In this document: positions 26,861 through 34,790 of the stretch, one piece after another
Layout: every line of letters starts with the position of its first letter
Position numbering within the stretch: the first letter of the stretch is position 1
Assembly: GCA_902768985.1 (NCBI GenBank)
Contig: CACXNA010000007.1
Span: 1-64,000, forward strand
Direction: 5' to 3'
DNA: 64,000 nt
Origin: an uncultured Bacteroidia bacterium
GTDB lineage: Bacteria > Bacteroidota > Bacteroidia > Bacteroidales > UBA932
Program-made: the position numbers and the translations under genes
Notes under the pieces: model-generated
The model's input: the letters and a program-made list of their open reading frames with translations, nothing else
Told to the model about the DNA's origin: nothing
Database searches by the model: none

Positions 26861-27205
26861 TCAGAAAAGCCAGCGCAGGTTTTCCCAGAGCTGGATGGTG
26901 CCTTTGACGTCAATCTTGGTGCCCTGGTAGACGATGTAGCCCAGATTCTTCCAAGTGTTCGTCGTGGTCCGGCTGACGCCCAGTTTGGTGGAGAATTCCG
27001 ACGCATTGCAGAATTCCCGCACCTGGGAATACTCCTTCAGCCGGTCCAGCTGCTTCTGCCAGTTCTCAATCTTGGGGACCGTGAATGCCAGGAATTGCTT
27101 CACGTCCATTGTCTTGATGTCATCCTTCAACAGCATGGCCGCCGTTTCTGCGGCCTTCTTTGCGTCGATTCTGAGGGTGAGGATATGTGCTTCTGTCTGG
27201 GTCAT
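26861..27205 (-). CDS. Small HTH protein, candidate excisionase / directionality factor, 114 aa
   Basis: Residues ~65-114 form a helix-turn-helix with the sequence FSTKLGVSRTTTNTWKNLGY, followed by a wing-like DVKGTIQLWENL, similar to MerR/excisionase-type HTH_17 proteins. The N-terminal half is a helical segment. It starts 7 bases after the integrase stop on the same strand, so both are in one operon. Element excisionases are often encoded next to the integrase, so it may control excision; it could instead be a repressor. No other HTH protein lies nearby. Confidence 0.65.
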   Translation of the reverse strand: MTQTEAHILTLRIDAKKAAETAAMLLKDDIKTMDVKQFLAFTVPKIENWQKQLDRLKEYSQVREFCNASEFSTKLGVSRTTTNTWKNLGYIVYQGTKIDVKGTIQLWENLRWLF

Positions 27206-27212
27206 AGGGCGC

Positions 27213-28574
27213 TTATTTCTTCATTTCATCATCAAAGAGTTTCATGGCATCCACCTTGGTCTTCTCGGCAATCTCGATATAAGGCTTCATCGCCTGGTAG
27301 TCGGAGTGGCCGGTCCATTTCATCACGACCTGCGGCGGGATACCGCTGGAGAGGGCGAAACAGATGAAGGTACGGCGGCCGGCGTGGGTACCTATCATCT
27401 CATACTTCGGGAATGTCTCCTCCACACGCTCACCGGCCCGGTAGCAGACCCGCTTGATGGGCTTGTTGAAACCGGCCAGCTCGCAGAGGTTCTTCAGGTA
27501 TCGGTTCATCAGCTGGTTGGCCAGCACCGGCAGCGCACGGCCATAGGGGAAGTTCTCATCCTTATATTTATCAAGGATGGCTTTGGCGAAACTGTTCAGG
27601 TTGATGGGAAGGCGGTCGTTGGTCTTCACCGTGGTCACATACATCGTGTCGCCTTCAATGTCCGTCCGCTTGAGGTTGGCCAGATCGGAATAGCGGAGCG
27701 AGGTGAAAGCGCAGAAGCAGAAGCAGTCCCTGGTCTTGGACATGCCGCCGGCATCCTCGACCTCTTTCTCGTATTCCTGGCCATTCATATCGAGCAGCTT
27801 GACTTTGGTGCCGTTCTTGGGAATCTCGAAGCGGTACAGGTGCAGCAGTTCCTCCTTCGTCAGGAAGATGACAGGCTTTTCCAGGACCTTGAACTTGGGC
27901 CGGTATGACTTGATGGTAAGCTCCCTGCAGTAGCCCTTGCGGATGGCCCAGTACAGGAACCAACGCAGGTTGTTGAATTGCTTCTGGACGCTCTTCTCCT
28001 CCAGGCCGCACTTGGAGCGAAGATACACCACGAATTTGTTGATGCCGGTCTCGTTGAAGGTGTCGAAGGTGCAGCGGGCATTGAATGCAGTCAGGTGGTG
28101 GGTGAAGGTAGTCCAGCACTGGAGGGTGGCATAGGCCCAGCCATTGGCGGCACTCTCTTCCGCAATGAATTCCTTTAGGCGCGTGAAGAGGCCTATCTTC
28201 TTCTCCTTGGGAACGACTTCCACAGCCTCGTCCGGAAGACCGAGGGCTATCTGGTACTGGGCCTTCAGATCCTCGTCCTTCGGCTTGACCAGCTGGTTCA
28301 GTTCGTAGTCGGCAAAGTGGGCCTCGATTTTCTTCAGCCTGGTGTTGATGATCTTGCCGGAGACACCCTTCGCATTGACGGACTTGTTCAGCACATACTC
28401 GTTCTTGTGCTTGTCACGGAACTTGGGGTCAGGATTGCTGGGCACCCAGTCTGCCTCGGGGACTTTATACTCGCAGGTGGTGAGGTACCGGGCACCCTTC
28501 ACCATTATGGAAACTCGTATGGGTTTTTCGCCTGCTTTATTGGCTTGAGGCGACAGATAAAACTTGACTGGCAT
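27213..28574 (-). CDS. Tyrosine recombinase / integrase of the element
   Basis: 453 aa. Domain order: N-terminal arm-DNA-binding domain (~1-90, MPVKFYLSPQANKAGEKPI typical of Bacteroidetes integrases), SAM-like core-binding domain (~140-230), catalytic domain (~250-450). The catalytic set is complete: R294 (TSLRYSDL), K317, H397 and R400 (THAGRRTF), H423 (WTGHSDY), and nucleophile Y432 (KPYIEI). It should integrate and excise the element that fills the left part of the window. It has its own promoter (28631-28600) and is followed by the HTH gene. The attachment site is presumably near the integrase start, but I could not identify a core duplication within the window. Confidence 0.93.
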   Translation of the reverse strand: MPVKFYLSPQANKAGEKPIRVSIMVKGARYLTTCEYKVPEADWVPSNPDPKFRDKHKNEYVLNKSVNAKGVSGKIINTRLKKIEAHFADYELNQLVKPKDEDLKAQYQIALGLPDEAVEVVPKEKKIGLFTRLKEFIAEESAANGWAYATLQCWTTFTHHLTAFNARCTFDTFNETGINKFVVYLRSKCGLEEKSVQKQFNNLRWFLYWAIRKGYCRELTIKSYRPKFKVLEKPVIFLTKEELLHLYRFEIPKNGTKVKLLDMNGQEYEKEVEDAGGMSKTRDCFCFCAFTSLRYSDLANLKRTDIEGDTMYVTTVKTNDRLPINLNSFAKAILDKYKDENFPYGRALPVLANQLMNRYLKNLCELAGFNKPIKRVCYRAGERVEETFPKYEMIGTHAGRRTFICFALSSGIPPQVVMKWTGHSDYQAMKPYIEIAEKTKVDAMKLFDDEMKK

Positions 28575-28599
28575 AACCTCGTATCTTTATTTTCGTACA

Positions 28600-28631
28600 C
28601 AAAGTTATACACAATTTTCGTAAAATCCAAA
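28600..28631 (-). promoter_or_regulatory. Integrase promoter
   Basis: On the minus strand TTTG (28631-28628), 20 bases, then TAACTTTG (28607-28600): an exact match to the Bacteroidetes -33/-7 consensus and spacing. The integrase ATG is 25 bases downstream of the -7 box. The surrounding 28575-28720 is AT-rich and has no gene. Confidence 0.75.
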
Positions 28632-28725
28632 TAAATCCCGATTTACTATGATTGCATTAAAGTAATGATTATCACTTTGTTACAATACTACTTAAAACCC
28701 TAAAATCCTACCGTTCTATTCTCCT

Positions 28726-28776
28726 ATGCTCCACAAAAAAGGTCCAGCCAATCGGCTGGACTTTTTTGTTGGAGCA
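28726..28776. terminator. Bidirectional hairpin terminator at the element's right end
   Basis: A strong stem AGTCCAGCC/GGCTGGACT (28741-28760) with A6 on the left and T6 on the right is flanked by a second pairing ATGCTCCA / TGGAGCAT. It would terminate in both directions. It separates the integrase region from the repeat-rich DNA to the right and may mark or lie close to the element boundary. Confidence 0.8.
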
Positions 28777-28778
28777 TG

Positions 28779-28960
28779 TTCCTCCAACCCCCTGTCGCTA
28801 CGCGACATCCCCCTTTCAGGGGGAATGCCGGAACCTGCTGCGCTACGCTTGCAGAACCCGGGTGCCTGCGCTGCTTCGATGCTTCGCATCTCGCTGACGC
28901 TCCGGCACGGCGGCTGAAGCCGCCCTCGGCCCTTCGGGCCTCAACCGCCAGGAAACGTCC
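28779..28960. repeat. GC-rich REP-like repeat block
   Basis: Consecutive hairpins: TGTCGCTACGCGACA, CCCCCTTTCAGGGGG (near 28811), GATGCTTCGCATC, GGCGGCTGAAGCCGCC and CGGCCCTTCGGGCC. The piece CAACCCCCTG...CCCTTTCAGGGGGA also occurs inside the methyltransferase gene at ~60327. The block replaces the rest of the oxidoreductase gene that starts at 29213. No gene. Confidence 0.6.
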
Positions 28961-29213
28961 TACCACGACCTCCAAAAGCGGTTGCCAGGGGCAGCTGCCG
29001 GCCCAGCGCCGAGAACAGGACGTCGCCGACAAGTTGATCGGTCCACAGCTCCGGATGGTCGAAGTCCACCACGTGCACAACCAGCTTTTCCGATGATATG
29101 CTCACCTCCCTCCGGACGAAGATGTCCACACGTTCCACAGAATTGTCCTTGAGCAGAAGCGCTACAAGGTCTTTGCCGATGGCGCCCGTGGCGCCCAGTA
29201 CCAGTGCTTTCAT
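28961..29213 (-). pseudogene. Truncated NAD(P)-binding oxidoreductase (N-terminal ~75 residues only)
   Basis: From ATG 29213 the frame reads KALVLGATGAIGKDLVALLL, a Rossmann dinucleotide-binding GxxGxxG motif, and continues through VVDFDHPELWTDQLVGDVLFSALG, which matches NAD(P)H-binding SDR-like proteins. After about residue 75 similarity is lost and the frame runs into REP-like repeats. Family members are ~210-220 aa, so two thirds are missing. The promoter is intact (TATATTTG at 29226-29219, leaderless). Loss probably followed insertion of the repeat block or the mobile element next door. Confidence 0.7.
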
Positions 29214-29218
29214 GATCA

Positions 29219-29247
29219 CAAATATATGGAGTTTTTAATTATCTTTG
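29219..29247. promoter_or_regulatory. Divergent -7 boxes for the oxidoreductase remnant and nitroreductase genes
   Basis: Minus strand: TATATTTG at 29226-29219, 5 bases from the ATG at 29213 (leaderless). Plus strand: TATCTTTG at 29240-29247, 19 bases from the ATG at 29267. Confidence 0.6.
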
Positions 29248-29266
29248 TGCAAGCAACGATTTGAAA

Positions 29267-29941
29267 ATGGAACTTATAGATGCAATCAAGGCACGGCATT
29301 CCGTGCGGAAATACAGCGAGCAGCACATTGAAACGGCGAAAGTCGACGTCCTGAAGGACGCTGTCGGGCGCATCAATGCCCAGACCGGCCTGAATATCCA
29401 GCTGGTCCTGGATGAGCCCAAGGCCTTCTCCTCCGGCATGTGGAAGTACGGCCAGTTTTCCGGTGTGAAGAATTACTTCGTGATGGCCGCGCCCAAGAGC
29501 AGGGAGGCCGAAGAGGAAATCGGCTATTTTGGCGAAGAACTGGTTCTGCTCTCGCAGACACTGGGACTGAACACCTGCTGGGTGGGCCTGACCTACAAGA
29601 AGATTCCCGGCACATTTACCCTGCGTGAGGGTGACGTGGTTCACTGCGTCATCGCCCTCGGTTATGGGGCCACCTCCGGCACCCAGCACCCGCAGAAAAA
29701 GGCAGAGAACTTCTACGAATGCGAGGGCGTCCCTCCCCAGTGGTTCAAAGACGGGCTTGAGGCAGCCCTGCTCGCCCCCACTGCCGTCAACCAGCAGAAA
29801 TTCAAATTCATCCTGCACCCCGGAAACGTGGTGGAAGCGAGGACCTCGTTCTCCATGGCGGGGTATGTGAACATCGATCTGGGCATCGTAAAGCAGCACT
29901 TTGAAATCGGCGCCGGAAAAGATAATTTCAGCTGGAAATAA
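29267..29941 (+). CDS. Nitroreductase-like FMN protein (TM1586 type)
   Basis: 224 aa from ATG 29267; an in-frame TTG two codons upstream is less likely. The N-terminus MELIDAIKARHSVRKYS is the classic nitroreductase FMN-phosphate-binding start (RHSVRKY). Further family features are FGEELVLLSQTLGLNTCWVGL and VIALGYG. The C-terminal half, with LLAPTAVNQQKF, is like the internally duplicated TM1586-type proteins. Probably an FMN-dependent NAD(P)H oxidoreductase of unknown substrate. It has its own promoter and is not obviously in an operon. Confidence 0.88.
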   Translation: MELIDAIKARHSVRKYSEQHIETAKVDVLKDAVGRINAQTGLNIQLVLDEPKAFSSGMWKYGQFSGVKNYFVMAAPKSREAEEEIGYFGEELVLLSQTLGLNTCWVGLTYKKIPGTFTLREGDVVHCVIALGYGATSGTQHPQKKAENFYECEGVPPQWFKDGLEAALLAPTAVNQQKFKFILHPGNVVEARTSFSMAGYVNIDLGIVKQHFEIGAGKDNFSWK

Positions 29942-29985
29942 CCCGTCCTCAAGTATATTGTGACAACAATACAACTAGCTGATTT

Positions 29986-30831
29986 ATGGACTCTTACCAG
30001 AAAATAGAATTGAGCGACTACACGCGCTCCGGAGAGGGCGGGACCGCCGTATCCTATACCCACAAAACGCGAAACACACTGGCCAAGCTCTACAATCCGG
30101 GATTTGAGGCCGACAGGGCCAAGGCCGAATTCTACACGGCTCGCGCGGTGTTTGAGATGGGTATTCCCACACCCGAACCGTATCGGCTCGTGACGGACGG
30201 GGAACGATACGGCGCTGAATATGAGCTGATAAAGGGAAAGCGCTCCTTCACGCGCATCATCTCCGAGGAGCCCGAGCGCCTGCAGGAGATCTCCCTCACT
30301 TTTGCCGAATGGGCCCGGAGGCTTCACGCCACGCCGGTTCCGCCCGGCCGTCTTCGCTCCTACAAAGAAGTCCTCATCCAGTTCTACAAGGAGAAGACGC
30401 TGGTGCCGGAGGCATACAAGCAAAAAGCCCTGGCTTTCCTGGAAACGGTACCGGATGCGCCCACCTGCCTGCACGGAGATCTCCAGATCGGCAATATCAT
30501 CACCGACGGGGACCGGACGCTGTGGATAGACGTGGGAGAATTCAGCCACGGGACCCCGGAATGGGATATCAGCATCATGTGGATCATGGGGGTCAGGATG
30601 GGTGAAGAACGCGCCAATTCCCTGTTCCACCTTACTTCGGAGCAGATGAGAGAGCACTGGAACTTCTTCCTGCCGGCCTATCTGGGCACATCGGATCCGC
30701 AAATCCTCGGACAATACACCCGGCGGCTCATCCCGTACTATGCGGCCAAGGTCCCCTACGTGTATGACATGGCCTACCACTGCGCCCTGCCGGCGGATGC
30801 ACTCCAGCGGATAGAGCAAATGATGGGCTAG
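29986..30831 (+). CDS. Aminoglycoside phosphotransferase (APH)-fold kinase
   Basis: 281 aa. Kinase-like motifs: catalytic HGDLQIGN (Brenner-type HxDxxxxN) near residue 164 and the metal-binding IDVGEFSHG, where the usual IDxG-D/E is kept. The N-terminal lobe has a Gly-rich start (SGEGGTAVSYTH) and LAKLYNP carrying the ATP-binding Lys. This resembles the TIGR02172-type uncharacterised APH paralogs rather than resistance enzymes. Substrate unknown, perhaps a sugar or amino alcohol. It is convergent with a second APH-fold gene 6 bases away. Confidence 0.85.
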   Translation: MDSYQKIELSDYTRSGEGGTAVSYTHKTRNTLAKLYNPGFEADRAKAEFYTARAVFEMGIPTPEPYRLVTDGERYGAEYELIKGKRSFTRIISEEPERLQEISLTFAEWARRLHATPVPPGRLRSYKEVLIQFYKEKTLVPEAYKQKALAFLETVPDAPTCLHGDLQIGNIITDGDRTLWIDVGEFSHGTPEWDISIMWIMGVRMGEERANSLFHLTSEQMREHWNFFLPAYLGTSDPQILGQYTRRLIPYYAAKVPYVYDMAYHCALPADALQRIEQMMG

Positions 30832-30836
30832 CCCCG

Positions 30837-31694
30837 CTACGTCTCCAGGGTCCGGTTGATCCAGGATTTGAGGAAGGCGAGGAAGTCCGGGGCGTCGTGG
30901 GCGTGGAGGTGAAAGGTGCGGATGAGGTCCAGCACCGCGTAGGGCCGGAGCTCGCGGTTGAGCGCCTCGATGTCGTCCCGGCCCGTGTAGGCCCGGGCGA
31001 AGGCGTCCCAGAATGCGAGCATCTGCTCGCGGGTCATGTGGGTCAGGTCCTGCACCTGCGGGATCACACTGTCCTCCACCATCATTTTGTAGAGGTGCGC
31101 CAGGTCCATCAGGTGGCAGCCCTGCGCCAGCCAGCCCAGATCGATCCAGTAGCATTTCCCGTCTGCGAGGAGCAGGTTGCCCGGCTGGAAGTCGCCGTGC
31201 AGGCAGGTCCGGTCGTCCGGCAGGGCCAGGACCTTCTCCTTCAGCAGCGCCCGCTGCGCGTCATCGACGAGGGGCGATGCCGCCAAAGCCGTCAGCAGCA
31301 GCTCCTTCATAGAAGGGACATAATCGCTCACCTCGACGGGCGTAGCGTGCAGCGCGTGGCCGAGTTCGGCCATGCGTGCTGCCAGCTCCGGAATGCGCTC
31401 CGGCTGGTCGGCGCACAGGCGGGCGAAAGATTTCTTGCCCGCAAGCATCTGGCAGAGGTATCCGTGGTCCTCCCCGTCCCGCACGATCTCATACACCTGC
31501 GGGGTCGGGAGGCCGATCTCATAGGCCGTCTTCGCAGCCTGGAATTCCTGCTCGACCTTGTGGGCGGCGCCCATCTCGCGCCGGACCAGCTTGAGCATGA
31601 CGCCGGGGTGGGCATCGGACAGGTAAGCCTGCCCGTTGTAGCCCTCACCCACCAGCGTCCATTCCTCGCGTACGATCTGAGGGTATTCAGCCAT
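30837..31694 (-). CDS. APH-fold kinase, second paralog
   Basis: 285 aa. Catalytic loop LHGDFQPGN, metal motif WIDLGWLAQG, and Gly-rich N-lobe GEGYNGQAYLSD with VMLKLVRRE. Same general architecture as the convergent neighbour at 29986 but clearly diverged, with a longer C-terminal helical part. It starts 2 bases after the stop of the flavodoxin lipoprotein gene on the same strand, so the two are co-transcribed. Substrate unknown. Confidence 0.85.
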   Translation of the reverse strand: MAEYPQIVREEWTLVGEGYNGQAYLSDAHPGVMLKLVRREMGAAHKVEQEFQAAKTAYEIGLPTPQVYEIVRDGEDHGYLCQMLAGKKSFARLCADQPERIPELAARMAELGHALHATPVEVSDYVPSMKELLLTALAASPLVDDAQRALLKEKVLALPDDRTCLHGDFQPGNLLLADGKCYWIDLGWLAQGCHLMDLAHLYKMMVEDSVIPQVQDLTHMTREQMLAFWDAFARAYTGRDDIEALNRELRPYAVLDLIRTFHLHAHDAPDFLAFLKSWINRTLET

Positions 31695-31696
31695 CC

Positions 31697-32485
31697 TTAG
31701 CGGAGGACCTGGGTGAAGACGGGATCTTTGCCGTCTTCGACGAGGACAAGCACCTGGATGTTGCCTCGGCCCTCGGAAGCGGTGAAGAGGTACTCCTTGC
31801 CGCCCTCGACGTCGCGCTCAGCGACCTCGGTCGCCTTGGCGCGGATCATCGGGTAGGTGCCGACGGCCGCGTCGAAGAGCGCGGACTCATCCTCGGAAAC
31901 TGCGTGCGGGGCCGGGAACTCGGCCGGCTTCACATATTCGCCGGCGAGGAAGCCGCCTTCCTTCAGGAAGCGGTCGACCTCGGCGGGAACCGCGTCAATG
32001 CGGGCGGCGCGCACGCCGTAGCCCGGCAGCACGGTCGCGTTCGGGAGCTTCGCGGCGATGGCCTTGGAGCTGGTGTCCAGACCGCCGCTGCCGAAGGTGC
32101 AGAACGGGACAACCTCCTTGCCGCTGAAATCCACGGTGGTCAACAGGGTCTCGATCGGGTTGGCGTAGGTGCCGAACCAGACGGGGTAACCGACAAAGAT
32201 GACATCATAGTCCTTGACATTCGCCTTGATCGGCTCGAGCTCCGGGAACTTCCCTTCGTTCATCTCCTTCTGGCCGCGCGAGATGGTGGCGTTGAAGTCG
32301 GGATCGTAAGGATCGACGGGGAGGATCTCCTCGATGTCGGCGCCGAGCGCCTGCTGGATCGCCTCGGCGACGACCTTCGTCGTGCCGCCCTGCGAATAAT
32401 AAAGGACCAGGGTTTTGGATTCCTTCTTGGCACCGCACGAGACGGCGACGAGCAGAGTTGCTGCCATAATCAAAAACTTCTTCAT
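31697..32485 (-). CDS. Flavodoxin-like lipoprotein
   Basis: 262 aa. A lipoprotein signal is clear: MKKFLIMAATLLVAVSC with the lipobox Cys at 17. The next domain is flavodoxin-like with the FMN phosphate loop YYSQGGTTK and later VGYPVWFG and TFGSGG. Residues ~190-262 form an extra C-terminal domain (VLVEDGKDPVF). Family members are exported or membrane-anchored flavodoxins of Bacteroidetes thought to carry electrons to periplasmic reductases. It is the first gene of a two-gene operon with the APH-fold kinase. Confidence 0.88.
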   Translation of the reverse strand: MKKFLIMAATLLVAVSCGAKKESKTLVLYYSQGGTTKVVAEAIQQALGADIEEILPVDPYDPDFNATISRGQKEMNEGKFPELEPIKANVKDYDVIFVGYPVWFGTYANPIETLLTTVDFSGKEVVPFCTFGSGGLDTSSKAIAAKLPNATVLPGYGVRAARIDAVPAEVDRFLKEGGFLAGEYVKPAEFPAPHAVSEDESALFDAAVGTYPMIRAKATEVAERDVEGGKEYLFTASEGRGNIQVLVLVEDGKDPVFTQVLR

Positions 32486-32599
32486 GATACTATTTGGTTG
32501 GTATTACTAATCCACGGATTGATTGTTCATTGCGGATTCAATCGCTTCCAGCGTTCAAATTTAGTGATTTTTTGTATTGCATTTTCCATGCTTTGAATG

Positions 32600-32607
32600 T
32601 AATTTTG
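32600..32607 (+). promoter_or_regulatory. -7 box of msrA (leaderless)
   Basis: TAATTTTG ends 4 bases before the msrA ATG at 32612. With initiation a few bases beyond the box the mRNA would start at or next to the AUG. Confidence 0.6.
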
Positions 32608-32611
32608 CAAT

Positions 32612-33136
32612 ATGACAAAAGAGATTTATCTGGCAGCCGGCTGCTTCTGGGGCGCCGAGCACTACCTCAAGTGCGTCCGCGGCATCGTCAAGACCGAGAC
32701 CGGCTATGCCAACGGAAATATTTCCCATCCCACCTACCGGGAGGTTTATACGGACAGGACCGGCTACGCCGAGACCGTCCACGTGGTCTACGACCCCGAC
32801 GTGCTCGGTCTGGACCGCCTGATCCAGGTCTATTTCAAGGCCATCGACCCGACCAGCCTCAACAAGCAGGGCGGCGACGAGGGCACGCGCTACCGCACCG
32901 GCATCTACTACACCGACCCGGCCGACCTGCCCGCCATTCAGCGGATCTACGACCGCGTGGCCGGCGAGCTCAAGACGCCACTGGTCGTGGAAGTCAAGCC
33001 GCTCAAGAATTTCTACCGCGCCGAGGAGGAGCACCAGGACTACCTGGACAAGAATCCGCAGGGCTACTGCCACATCTCGCCGGCCCTGATGGAGTTCGCC
33101 CGCAACGCCAACGAAGCCGCCGGCGACACCGATTAA
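32612..33136 (+). CDS. msrA: Peptide methionine-S-sulfoxide reductase MsrA
   Basis: 174 aa, standard length. The active-site motif GCFWGAEHYL near residue 10 contains the catalytic Cys. GYANGN, PTYREVYT, GYAETVHVVYDP and TSLNKQGGDEGTRYRTGIYY are all typical MsrA. It repairs oxidised methionine (S-epimer) in proteins using thioredoxin. No MsrB domain is fused. The PriA-like gene follows 13 bases downstream, and the two probably share a transcript. Confidence 0.97.
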   Translation: MTKEIYLAAGCFWGAEHYLKCVRGIVKTETGYANGNISHPTYREVYTDRTGYAETVHVVYDPDVLGLDRLIQVYFKAIDPTSLNKQGGDEGTRYRTGIYYTDPADLPAIQRIYDRVAGELKTPLVVEVKPLKNFYRAEEEHQDYLDKNPQGYCHISPALMEFARNANEAAGDTD

Positions 33137-33149
33137 TCCCCTTTCGGAC

Positions 33150-34790
33150 ATGACGGCAGCGCGGACATACATCCAGGTTCTCCTGCCGGTCAAGCTCCGG
33201 TGGATTCCCACCTACGCCGCTCCCATCGCGCTGGAGCCGGGGCGACGCGTCTGCGTCGAACTCGGAAAGCACCGCTACGACGGCGTGGTCTGGCGCGTGC
33301 TCGACCGCCCCGACCTGCCGCCGGAGCGCATCCAGGACATCGTCGCGGTGCAGGACGAGCTGCCCGCCGTCACGGCGGAGGAGCTCCGCTTCTGGGAATT
33401 CCTCGCCGGCTACTACCTCTGCACGCTGGGCGAAGTCTACAAGGCGGCCTACCCGCTGCTCAAGCTGCGCAGCGAGCAGACGGCCGCCGACATCCTGGCG
33501 CGGCTGCGCGAGCGGCTCGCGAAGAAGGAGGCGCAGCTCGCGGGGCGGCACAACGAGCGCGTCCAGGCGCGGCTGACGGCCGAGCGGGATGCGCTGCGCG
33601 CGGAAATTGCGGGGTACTGTCATTCTGAGCGAAGCGAAGAATCCGGATCCTTCGGCCTCAGGCCTCAGGATGACAAAAAGGAGGCGGCCAAGCCGCTCGT
33701 GTTGACCGCCGCATCGCGGCGGGAGGAATACATTCCCGCGCTGCGGGAAACGCTCGCCGCCGGCCGGCAGGCCCTGGTGCTGACGCCCGAAATCGCATTC
33801 TGCGACCGCCTGGAGGCGCTGCTCGCGCCCGAATTCGGGGCGCAGCTGCAGGTCTTCCACTCCGGCCGGACGCCGGTGCAGCGCCGCGCCGCCGCCGAGC
33901 GCCTGCGCCGCGGCGCGCCCACCCTCATCCTCGGCACGCGCTCCGCGCTCTTCCTCCCCTTCCGCCCGCTGGGCCTCGTCGTCGTGGACGAGGAGCAGGA
34001 TCCGGCCTACAAGCAGGCCGATCCGGCGCCGCGCTACCACGGCCGCGACGCCGCCATCGCCCTGGCGGGCATCCACGGCGCCCGCGTCCTGCTCGGCGCC
34101 GCCGTCCCCTCGCTGGAGACGCTCCTCAATGTCCGGCTGGGGAAGTACGCCCTCGCCGGAAGTTGTCATCCTGAGCCTGCCGAAGGATCTGCTTCATTCG
34201 GCGAATCTCCCGCCGAGGTCATCGACCTCGCCGCCGAGCGCCGCAAGAACGGCATCGTCGGCAACTTCTCCCGCAAGCTGATCGAAGCGATCGGCCAGAC
34301 CGACGGGCCGGTGCTGCTGATCCGCGGCTGGGAGAAACCGGAGCCGCTGCAGGAGGAAATTGTTTCCCTTTTCCCGGAACGGGACATCCGCGTCAGCACC
34401 CTCAACGCGCTCAAGCGCGAAGGCGCGCCGGACGTCGCGCTGCTCGCCGTGCTGCAGGCCGACGCCCTGGTCTCGCGCGACGACTTCCGCGCCGACGAGC
34501 GCGCCGCGCAGCTGCTCGGCACGCTGGCGCAGTTCGCCCCGCGCGTCGTCATCCAGACCGCCGTGCCCGCGCGTTTCGACGGCTCGCGCGGCCCCGACGA
34601 GCTCCTCGAAGAGCGGCGCCAGTTCGGCTTCCCGCCCTACACGCGGCTCGTCGAAGTGCGGCGCCAGGGCAGCGGCGAGGTGCTCGCGCGCCACTTCCTG
34701 GCGCGCGACCGCGAGCTCGCCGCCCGCAAGGCCGCCCTCCTCGCCGCCCTCACCCCCGGCACCTACCCCGATGTCGACCCGGTGGACTAA
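33150..34790 (+). CDS. priA: PriA-like primosome protein, helicase motifs degenerate, with repeat insertions
   Basis: 546 aa, against about 730-820 for normal PriA. The 3'-DNA-binding domain (~1-100) is intact (YIQVLLPVKLRW, LEPGRRVCVELG, EFLAGYYLCTLGEVYKAAYP). In the helicase domain the Walker A region reads LTAASRREEYIPALRETL: no GKT, no catalytic Lys. Motif II is DEEQ instead of DEEH, and the eight zinc-binding cysteines and most of the C-terminal helicase lobe are missing. ERRQFGFPPYTRLVEV marks the PriA C-terminus. Two REP-like repeats are translated in frame (33618-33675, 34164-34200). It may still recognise forks but should not unwind DNA, or it is decaying. Confidence 0.82.
   Translation: MTAARTYIQVLLPVKLRWIPTYAAPIALEPGRRVCVELGKHRYDGVVWRVLDRPDLPPERIQDIVAVQDELPAVTAEELRFWEFLAGYYLCTLGEVYKAAYPLLKLRSEQTAADILARLRERLAKKEAQLAGRHNERVQARLTAERDALRAEIAGYCHSERSEESGSFGLRPQDDKKEAAKPLVLTAASRREEYIPALRETLAAGRQALVLTPEIAFCDRLEALLAPEFGAQLQVFHSGRTPVQRRAAAERLRRGAPTLILGTRSALFLPFRPLGLVVVDEEQDPAYKQADPAPRYHGRDAAIALAGIHGARVLLGAAVPSLETLLNVRLGKYALAGSCHPEPAEGSASFGESPAEVIDLAAERRKNGIVGNFSRKLIEAIGQTDGPVLLIRGWEKPEPLQEEIVSLFPERDIRVSTLNALKREGAPDVALLAVLQADALVSRDDFRADERAAQLLGTLAQFAPRVVIQTAVPARFDGSRGPDELLEERRQFGFPPYTRLVEVRRQGSGEVLARHFLARDRELAARKAALLAALTPGTYPDVDPVD
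33618..33675 (+). repeat. REP-like palindromic repeat inserted in the PriA-like gene
   Basis: The repeat starts TGTCATTCTGAGC and ends GGATGACA, with nested pairings (GAAGCGAAGAATCC, TTCGG). It is the dispersed type often translated as CHSERSEES. Its length keeps the reading frame. Confidence 0.75.
34164..34200 (+). repeat. Second REP-like repeat fragment in the PriA-like gene
   Basis: It starts TGTCATCCTGAGCCTGCCGA and is translated as CHPEPAEGS. Only the 5' half of the palindrome is present, and the frame is kept. Confidence 0.6.

Noticed and set aside
29713-31155. Minus-strand frame of 480 aa
   Set aside because: Antisense to the nitroreductase and APH genes; no family features.
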